Shown piece after piece: positions 56,939 through 64,000 of a stretch of 64,000 nucleotides of DNA (position 1 is its first letter; the number at the start of each line of letters is the position of its first letter). Source of the stretch: Xiphydria camelus (taxonomy: Eukaryota > Arthropoda > Insecta > Hymenoptera > Xiphydriidae); NCBI GenBank assembly GCA_963678675.1, contig OY783198.1:15586085-15650084 (forward strand), read 5' to 3'. Below the pieces are notes generated by a model that did no database searches, was not told the origin of the DNA, and worked only from the letters and a program-made list of their open reading frames with translations. Both the position numbers and the translations under genes were made by a program.

Positions 56939-57004
56939 TTATAGTGATTGTTGTTGTTGTTTGGCCTGATTATTACCTAGTGCTGTGTAATAGATGATCA
57001 TAGT

Positions 57005-57097
57005 GACAACAGGAGAGACTAAACGAGTCATTGGTCCGCGTATGCGGCACATTTGAAATAAGCTCCACCCAGTTTCAGAGCCTGGGCGTAAACACCC
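57005..57097 (-). repeat. inverted partial copy of 24103-24215
   Basis: CCTGGGCGTAAACACCC and AATAAGCTCCACCCAGTTTC-type sequence mirrors 24110-24175. Confidence 0.65.
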
Positions 57098-57363
57098 AGC
57101 ATATTGGCCATTATATTTAGGGAATATTACGCTAGAATCTTATTTGTTTCATTTGTGACCGAAATATGATTTTTGCGTAAAACTTGATAGATATACATAC
57201 ATACACACGCGCATACATATCTATAACCGTTTGCACAATAAGTATGTGTGAAGATATCTTTATTGTATCTTTATGAAATAAAGTAGCTTCAGCTTTATTG
57301 TTTTCGTGTAGAGCGTCACAATGTTGGTAATTCTCTTTTACGAAGGTGGAAGAAACTACTCAC

Positions 57364-57540
57364 TCGCAGTCCAGCCTCACTTGCTCCCATCAAAACGATA
57401 ATATATTCAGGAATATTTGGTGTAATAATGGCGACTGTATCTCCAGGATTGAGTTTATTCTTCCGAAGCGAAGTTGCGAGTCTGCCACTTAGTTTCCTTA
57501 TTTGGCCATACGTATAAAATCTCCCTGTTTCCGCGCAAAT
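57364..57540 (-). CDS. acyl-CoA synthetase / luciferase-like adenylate enzyme, upstream exon
   Basis: Internal exon of exactly 59 codons read from 57540 to 57364. Acceptor ttttgacgtag, donor GCGA|gtgagt. Translation begins ICAETGRFYTYGQIRKLSGR, continues LATSLRKNKLNPGDTVAIIT and ends PNIPEYIIVLMGASEAGLR. TGRFYTY, GD.VAI..PN.PE and the GA.EAGL block match the N-terminal region of 4-coumarate:CoA ligases and firefly luciferases. It starts and ends in phase 0, and the next exon (18819-19150) opens with VTLVNPAYTP, which is the expected continuation. No stops. It therefore belongs to the same minus-strand gene, with 38.2 kb of intron between. The first exon is not found up to 64000. Confidence 0.93.
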
Positions 57541-57912
57541 CTACGTCAAAAGGAGAATTTGATATGGAAAATACAATCGACAGATATAGCAAAAGTAATT
57601 ATTACACAATTCTGAAGAGAGAGAGAACTAATGAAAATATCTCTACACAGTTGAAGATCTTGTTTTCTCGTAAAAAAAAATTGATTTGTTCAAACTTTTA
57701 CCTCAACATTTCATTTCTGTTACTAAATAAGAATATTCTGAATTTATTTTTATGCAAAATTATTATTATTATAAATAAAAATTTGACTCAGAAAAATATT
57801 AAATTAATCGCCATTTAATAGAATTTTTGATAGCTTACCCAGTCTTAAAAATTGGGAAACTTCTTTGGATAGGATGCAAATTAAAGCAATTTTTATATGG
57901 AAACACTATATT
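57541..57912. other. intron, no feature seen
   Basis: AT-rich intronic sequence upstream of the exon. I see no earlier exon of the gene here. Confidence 0.5.
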
Positions 57913-57916
57913 TTAA

Positions 57917-58147
57917 CCCATTAATGCCCGACACATTTTTGTATTCAGTTCTCTCAGTTTTAATATTTGGTTCAAAATACGTATGTTTATAAATTTTAGC
58001 GTTCTAATGTGTTATTTACAGTTTTCAATATTTTGTTTACTATTTTACAGCAGAAAAATACGGTTAGTCGCCCATGCAAGATCACAACATTTATTTAAAA
58101 TGAACCCTCACCTCCGTATGATGAATCATACGATAGGCACTAATGGG
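57917..58147. mobile_element. 231 bp TTAA-flanked MITE
   Basis: CCCATTAATGCCCGAC and GGCACTAATGGG ends between TTAA at 57913-57916 and 58148-58151. Confidence 0.85.
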
Positions 58148-58602
58148 TTAATATCATGCAAATATAAAAATATTATAAATAGGCATTATGCAAATACACA
58201 TATGCTGTGTAAATTAAGTGCCTATATACATTTGCATAATGCTTCTTTATAATTCGCGTCTATTTCAGTTGTGCCTAAAACATTACGTCTATTTTTGATA
58301 CTGGGTCTAAAAAAATCAAGTCTTTCCACTTCACTCATTAATTAACCGCGTAACTGTAACATAAGAAAATAAGAAACTTTTTTAGAGTCGAATGTGCCCT
58401 TAACAGTAATGGCTTATCGCAAAAAGTGTAGTATATCCGCTAGGTTAAATAATACATTCGTAATGTATTTTTGTACAGGAAGTACGAATTTAGGACTGCA
58501 GGCATTTAAAAATAACCAAACAATTGGTTAACTGATTTTGTACAGAATATATTAAAAAGTGATTTAGAATTTAATTAAAGAAGATTCATTTTTAATATTT
58601 AA

Positions 58603-59319
58603 GGGGTTACATTTAGTTGGCGGCCGAAAAAAAGGCGTTTTTGTGAATTTTTTTGGGAAAATGATGCAGGTTTCGAACTGTTTTTTTTTCGTAGTAAAGG
58701 GTATATCTTTGACTATATTTCGTAATTTTTTTTATTGGAAAAAATTCACAAATGTAGCAGATATAATGTATTTCCTGGACTGCTGTTCAAAAAAAGCTTT
58801 CCGCGGTGACCACTGTAACTTCCACACCAATCATCTGACATCAAAAAACCAAATAAATTACGTTTTTATATCGTACTATCTAGTTCTTAATCGAAGGATT
58901 TGATAAAATATTAATTTTTGAAAAAATGGCGTTCGGAAGTGAGTCTAAATTTCGGTGAAAAAGTCACTTCATTTTCCTTGATATAAAAAAAAAGTATGCA
59001 TCGAAAAAAAAATCTCGATTAAGGATTGCCTTATGATAGGTATAAAAAAAAAGCATTCAAAATTTCAAGTAAATCGGTCCACTCGTTTTTGAGATATCCT
59101 CATCACCGATTTTGAAAAAGCTGTTTCGAGAAAAACGCGTTTAACTCGTACTTGCGTCGCGCAACTTGCAGAACGTAACAGTAAAAACGGCCGTAACTCG
59201 CTCAATTTTGAACGGATCGACTTGAAATTTTCAGAGAATATTTTTGAAAGGTTATACTTTAAGAATCCGTCGAAAACGAAAAATCGATTTTTTCGAAAAT
59301 TCTGACTAGATGTAACCCC
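58603..59319. mobile_element. 717 bp MITE with GGGGTTACAT ends
   Basis: GGGGTTACATTTAGT / ACTAGATGTAACCCC with TTAA directly outside (58599-58602, 59320-59323); a TA duplication reads equally well. The interior is AT-rich and non-coding. Confidence 0.75.
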
Positions 59320-59324
59320 TTAAC

Positions 59325-60095
59325 TAGGGGGCTCCGCCCCCTGGGAGCTTCGCTCCCCGACCTCCAGGGGTTTTAGAGATACGGTTTTGTCCACGCATTT
59401 ATTAAAAAATTATTTTATATAACAACCCCCGGGGGGCTATCGCCCCCGCGCCGCTATCGCGGCGCTTCTCCCCTAGATCTTCGGGGGTGACGCGTGCGCA
59501 TATACTAAGGGATTGCTCACTCCGCTATATGGAGCTCGCATCGGTGGAGTGATCGACTCTACGACTATACTGCCCAACTATGGAGAAAGGCAGTAACTGC
59601 TAACCGACAAACTTGTGGAAAATCAACTGTAACTTTGATGCCTTTAGCCGAAGGGTTTCCAAGACAGATTACTAATAAAACCTAGCTTTAACATTAAAAA
59701 AGGATACAAAATTTGGATACAAAATGATTTAAATTATTCAATGGTACCAAAAAATACATTTCGATTTGTTTTGCTAGTTACTGCCTTTCTCCATAGTTGG
59801 GCAGTATACTGCATCCGGTTGGCGGCCAACGCGCCGGTAGGCGATTGGTGGGGGACGGGGTTTTGGGTCGGTCGGTCGACGACTCAAGAAAAGGAGAATT
59901 GGGTGGGTGGTTAGGGGTGGTGAAGGGGGAAGGGAGAGAGGAGGGAAGGAGGAGGACGAGGAGAAGGAGGAGGAGGAGGGAGGCCGCACAACAACCGTCC
60001 GTGCTTCGCGCATCCGGTCCCAAGATCGCCAGGGTTTTTGGCGACACGGTTTTGTCGATGCATTTATTCAAAAACTATTTTATATAAAGAAGGAT
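59325..60095. repeat. GC-rich hairpin module, copy 3, with GA-rich tail
   Basis: GGGGGCTCCGCCCCC, GGGGGCTATCGCCCCC and CGCTATCGCGGCG palindromes at 59325-59480. After an inserted MITE follow TACTGCATCCGGTTGGCGGCC, a GA-rich run (59920-59990) and a GGTTTTTGGCGACACGG block that nearly repeats 59372-59400. Frames here are low-complexity. Confidence 0.65.
59568..59804. mobile_element. 237 bp TA-flanked MITE
   Basis: CTGCCCAACTATGGAGAAAG / CTTTCTCCATAGTTGGGCAG with TA at 59566-59567 and 59805-59806. The related module near 48180 lacks it. Confidence 0.88.
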
Positions 60096-60099
60096 ACTC

Positions 60100-60122
60100 T
60101 CTCTCTCTCTCTCTCTCTCTGC
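60100..60122 (+). repeat. (CT)n microsatellite
   Basis: About eleven CT units. Confidence 0.9.
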
Positions 60123-60182
60123 TATAGTTGTACGATACTTCACATAATTCAGAATAGTTTTATTCAGATATACTGTATATTT

Positions 60183-60938
60183 TCGAGGATGGGGCACATA
60201 GGGAATATGCGAGTGTGAGTGAGGACATGTAGTAGGTGTATAAGAGCCTCTCTGTCGCACATTTCCCTAGATTTGTCCAGTTCGAGTGTGCGGCAGAGAA
60301 ACTCTTACGGTGTGTGTTCGAGGAAGCGTGACATAGGAGATACGCAAATGCGAGAGAGAATATGTGATTTGTGTATAAAGCCGCGTCCCCATTATGCCAA
60401 CTGGCAAGGCCAAATGGCAAAGCCAAATGGCTTCCTGAATCTAGGCCGGCACTTGTCGGGTTCGGATTAGCATGCCATTTGGCACTATTTTGCCAACTGG
60501 CACGAGCCGACAAAAACGTCCACATTACTCTTGGCTTTACCATTTGCCTCTCTGCCGGACAACCTCAAACTGGATAAATCTAGGGAAATGTGCGACAAAG
60601 AGGCTCTTGTACACTCGCCATATGTTCTCTCTTGCACTCGTGTGTCTCCTATGAGATGTTTTCGAGAAAGCTTGACATAGGAGATGCGCAAATGCGGGAG
60701 AGAACATATGGCGAGCGCATAAGAGCCTCTCTGTCGTATATTTCCCTAGACTTGTCCAGCTCGAGGTTGTGCGACAGAGAGGTTCTTATACATTCGCCAC
60801 ATGTTCTCTCTCGCACTTGCGTATCTGCTATGTGAAGCTTCCTCGGAAACACACCGTATGTCAAGCTTCCTCGAAAATACACCGTATGTCAAGCTTCCTT
60901 GAAAACACACCGTATGTCAAGCTTCCTCAAAAATACCT
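60183..60938. repeat. satellite-like repeats ending in a 28 bp tandem
   Basis: Units with GTATAAGAGCCTCTCTGTCG, ATTTCCCTAGA and GACATAGGAGATACGCAAATG recur in both orientations at about 60183-60375, 60560-60715 and 60690-60835. 60378-60545 is a different insert with repeated GCCAAATGGC and CCAACTGGCA words. 60835-60938 is a 28 bp tandem (AAGCTTCCTCGAAAA... CACCGTATGTC), 3.6 copies. Open frames here are not genes. Confidence 0.75.
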
Positions 60939-60994
60939 TGTTTATATTCATCCGGGTTAGTCCACTTTCTCACCCGCACTCTCACGTTTCCCAT

Positions 60995-61206
60995 GTGCCC
61001 AATCCTCAGATTCTGTCGCTGGTGATTTTTAAACTGTAATTTTTAAACGTAGGCTAACCAATGATCAATCAATTTTCATGCTTTCATTAGTCAGGACAAA
61101 TACCGCCGTAGCTAACGAGAACATGAGAACTAATTGTTTATTGACTAGTATGTCTAAAAATAACACTTTGAAAAGTCACCAGCGACAGAATCTGTGGCCC
61201 CGGGTG
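60995..61206. mobile_element. CACCCGGGG-family MITE, diverged copy
   Basis: CAGATTCTGTCGCTGGTG and CACCAGCGACAGAATCTG stems; right end CCCCGGGTG followed by TA (61207-61208). Same family as 26342-26553. Confidence 0.8.
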
Positions 61207-61832
61207 TATGTCTGCTCCGAAATCGCGCGGACATGGCAGTACGTTTATCAAATGGATATACAAATGAAAATCATTCTGTTTTATCGTAGACATACGGCAT
61301 ATCGTACGTTTAGCCCTTTATAGGTCATTGGGAAATATATGTCCCACCACCTTTGCAGGCAACGATCTTTGGTTCTTATAATTCCTAGATAGTTATAATT
61401 TATTTCGAACGAAGTGACCTTTGGGATAAATATTTCCCACCCATTTTTTTTGCGAAAAAAACACTTTTTTTTTTCAAAATAAGCTTGTATTCGTTATTAG
61501 AACTGGTTGTGGAATCTACCGTTAAAAGTTTAGCTATAAATACTTTTGCCCTATATAGGGTTAATTCGGATCAGCAAAATATGACACTTATGCATCCGAG
61601 CGTGACTCACACGACTCTATCAGGAAATAATATACTATTTCCGACGCGGAACAATTGCGTTGCCTTGTCCGTTGTGCGTGCCGGACCACATTTGAAATTC
61701 CGTTCGCAATTTGGTCACTTTTCCTTGTAGCACGCATGCTCTCAGTTGCAATTGAAGATTCGAGCGGGACCGAGTTATCGCTATTGCAACCGATAAATAT
61801 GTCCGTTTTATTAGAGAAAAGCTCCAGATTAA

Positions 61833-61918
61833 CCCTTACCTGGTCATGTGGAGTCTCACAGACACCGCCGCCCCCTGACCGCTAGTGCAAAAAAAAATTG
61901 CACCGGACCAGTTAAGAG
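61833..61918. mobile_element. 86 bp TTAA-flanked MITE
   Basis: CCCTTACCTGGTC at the left and GGACCAGTTAAGAG at the right between TTAA at 61829-61832 and 61919-61922. Confidence 0.65.
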
Positions 61919-62042
61919 TTAAACTTCATTTCCAGAGATAGTCAAATATTTATGTACGAACAATGCAATTCAGTTGACTTTCATCGCTATGTGAACTTTC
62001 TAAACCCATATAATATTGCCATAATATCGTTATAATAGGCAT

Positions 62043-62312
62043 CGCCATATCGCACGTTTGCTGCAATAGTATCATAACTCAAAATTAGAATTGTCCCAAG
62101 CAACGAGTTTAAAAGTTGAATTATTATATTATACGAGCGTTGACCATTTGCTGCCAGATTATGATAATTATCATAGAATTTTCATGATAATTATCATAAT
62201 CTGGCAGCAAATGGTCAACGCTCGTATAATATAATAATTCAACTTTTAAAGTCGTTGCTTGGGACAATTCCAATTTTGAGTTATGCCACTATTGCAGCAA
62301 ACCTGCGATATG
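62043..62312. repeat. near-perfect hairpin MITE
   Basis: Stems of about 90-130 bp around GATAATTATCATAGAATTTTC; the stem contains TTGACCATTTGCTGCCAGA. Outer pairing weakens past 62060/62300. Confidence 0.8.
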
Positions 62313-62445
62313 TTATGATGATCTGTGTTTCAGTTTCAAACGTTGAAGAAGCTATCATTATTTTTAGTTATTATTATATCTCGTTAAGAATTTTTCAGCG
62401 AATGAGCGAATACTTGAGCAACCGTGAGAAGTACACGTATATCTA

Positions 62446-62713
62446 CCGTATGTCCGTCTCTGTACTGGCCAGTTTGAAAGTTACCTTCGGATAGGCTTGG
62501 TCGGTAATCGAGACATTTATACCGTAATTATAATTATTTTTATAATTTCCATTATTCACAAATTCACAATGTCGAAGTTAGACGCTTCGATCTCCCGAAT
62601 TGACATCAACTCTAACTGCCGACTCGACTTCTACCGTATTAAATGACTTGAGTATCGACCAAGCCTATCCGAAGGTAACTTTCAAACTGGCCAGTACAGA
62701 GACGGACATACGG
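62446..62713. mobile_element. 268 bp TA-flanked MITE
   Basis: CCGTATGTCCGTCTCTGTAC / GTACAGAGACGGACATACGG, arms of about 60 bp, TA at 62444-62445 and 62714-62715. Confidence 0.88.
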
Positions 62714-62715
62714 TA

Positions 62716-64000
62716 TATATTTAGATAGGATCGTAGTAAGAAATCCCAATATAGGAATCGTGTGAGTGCGAATGAAATCATCGGTTAATCTCATGGCTTC
62801 AACTTTTCAGATGTGAAGCCATAATAGTATTTGTTTTTTTTTTAAAGCAATGCTCTACTCTAATTGCTTACTTAGTTCCTTTTTATTTATGCTTAAAAAA
62901 ATTACGATTTTTTTAGCACATCAATGTCATTTTATAATTCTTGCTCGAATTTCGACTTGTTGAACAAAAGTTTGATTTTTATAATGGTTTTTAGAGCCGT
63001 TAATAGTATCTTATGTCATTAGGCGGAAATCCGAGGTTTTTCAGATTGTGTTTAATTAGGTCGTAGCACGAAGTATGATGAGAGGACGAGGCTTGCCGCA
63101 GGTGAAAATTCCAATAAACGTATTCCAATAAATTCATTGCCAATAAATGTGTTTTCTATGTGAAAAAAAATTGGAGACCTTATTTTATGGACATGCCTCG
63201 TATTTTCAACAGGGAATGAGAGTTTGAAAATCTTATGACGAATTCGACTAGACTGCCCTATACATTGAGTGCATTTTTCCTAGATTTCAACCAATGATGG
63301 TACTGATAAACTGGGAAATTCCATTCAGCGCGAACGATGTACTCCAGTCGAATTTATTATTAATTATCACAATGGGGTTGGGATATTAACATTTTTCTCT
63401 TCTACAAAAATAGTTAATGTCTACATTGATATTTATGTAAGAGGATGTTGCTTATAAGTCATTTTTTCTATAGTTATTAACAAATTAACGTTCTCTAATT
63501 CAAACGGAATACAAAAAGAAAGTGACGTAGCTGACCTTAGGGTAATGGAAATTTTCGTTACTCATAGGTACTAATGTCCTATTTTTATATATTTGTATAT
63601 TAGAACATAGTAAGTATATTAATAAATTGCTGTGTACAAAGTGCATATTAATCAATAAGAAATCGTGCAGGTATGAAGAAATGTAGTTTCAAATTTTTTA
63701 TATGACTGAGGGAGCCCGTTCATTATTTTAAACAGTACGGGCCTAAATTTAGCAAATAAATAAAGCGTTTGCTATCTACTTGCGACGGGCAGCGGTACAG
63801 TAAGACTAACAATAAGTTAAACTACTGAAATCGTGATTTGACGATATAACCATGCGACAAAAAGCTGTGGCGTACCATGTGCTCGACCAATCAACGCATT
63901 TACAGACATATTTGAAATTAAGCACTTTATATTTTAAATTATATTTTGATGTTAAATAACGCTTTTAAAAATTGAAACAACAATTTTCCCAAAGCAAATC
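62716..64000. other. no gene seen
   Basis: AT-rich sequence. The 5' exon of the acyl-CoA-synthetase-like gene could lie here or beyond, but I do not find it. Confidence 0.5.

Larger units (their letters stand above)
48355..56990 (+). mobile_element. Penelope-like retroelement with four insertions
   Basis: Coding pieces lie at 48355-48579, 48809-49104, 49498-49837 and 55147-56212, with a 3' end at 56692-56985. Insertions are the 229 bp MITE (48580-48808), the TTAA MITE (49105-49497), the 5.3 kb element (49838-55146) and two TTAA MITEs at the stop codon (56213-56691). The element ends GGCCTGATTATTACCTAG. Confidence 0.9.

Noticed and set aside
59774..60218. Overlapping GA/CT-rich frames on both strands
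   Set aside because: Low-complexity translations of a purine-rich tract and a GC hairpin module.
61620..61885. Possible first exon of the acyl-CoA-synthetase-like gene
   Set aside because: Long open frames exist on both strands, but none shows the expected N-terminal blocks or a phase-0 donor.

Overview
The window looks like a stretch of an insect nuclear genome. It is AT-rich and has no bacterial-style gene packing. It carries mariner/Tc1, R1-clade and Penelope-like elements, short (TTAGG)n tracts of the arthropod telomere type, and spliced exons of an acyl-adenylate enzyme gene. A hymenopteran host such as an ant or wasp is my guess from the element mix; nothing here proves it.

The only host gene I can support lies on the minus strand. 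Two consecutive exons of a 4-coumarate:CoA-ligase/firefly-luciferase-like enzyme sit at 57364-57540 and 18819-19150. Their reading phases join exactly, so the 38.2 kb between them is one intron. Earlier exons should lie beyond 64000 and later ones below 18819, probably before position 1. Almost everything else is nested transposable elements inside this gene's introns.

Layout. 60-1054: mariner remnant. 1059-9170: TTAA-bounded 8.1 kb inverted-repeat element holding a mosaic of palindromes, a MITE with a tRNA-like module in each arm, and another MITE. 10361-14348: triple nest (GGGTGTCCC element > mariner > Tc1 > hAT-like). 15255-18318: two foldback elements. 18819-19150: host exon with a MITE 15 bp from its acceptor. 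19753-23766: a 4 kb element with nested MITEs and a deleted mariner. 24869-33754: an 8.9 kb TA-flanked element with GTAAC-rich ends and a giant palindrome of about 1.95 kb arms. 34187-36526: a second large palindrome whose loop holds a broken two-exon zinc-finger-type gene. 36896-39592: short-TIR elements. 39640-40235: Penelope-end foldbacks. 41731-47228: 5'-truncated R1-clade retrotransposon with a 16 bp target duplication. 47345-56990: a Penelope-like retroelement (RT plus GIY-YIG), with an inverted partial end copy upstream, broken by at least four insertions including a 5.3 kb element set between AAA and TTT without duplication. 57364-57540: host exon. 57917-62713: more MITEs and satellite-like repeats.

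Insertion borders can be read directly in many places, because excision on paper restores a reading frame or because an uninterrupted sister copy is present. The most unusual parts are the two giant palindromes that share a promoter-like block, the zinc-finger gene in one loop, and the TAA-flanked MITE family that carries tRNA-like modules.
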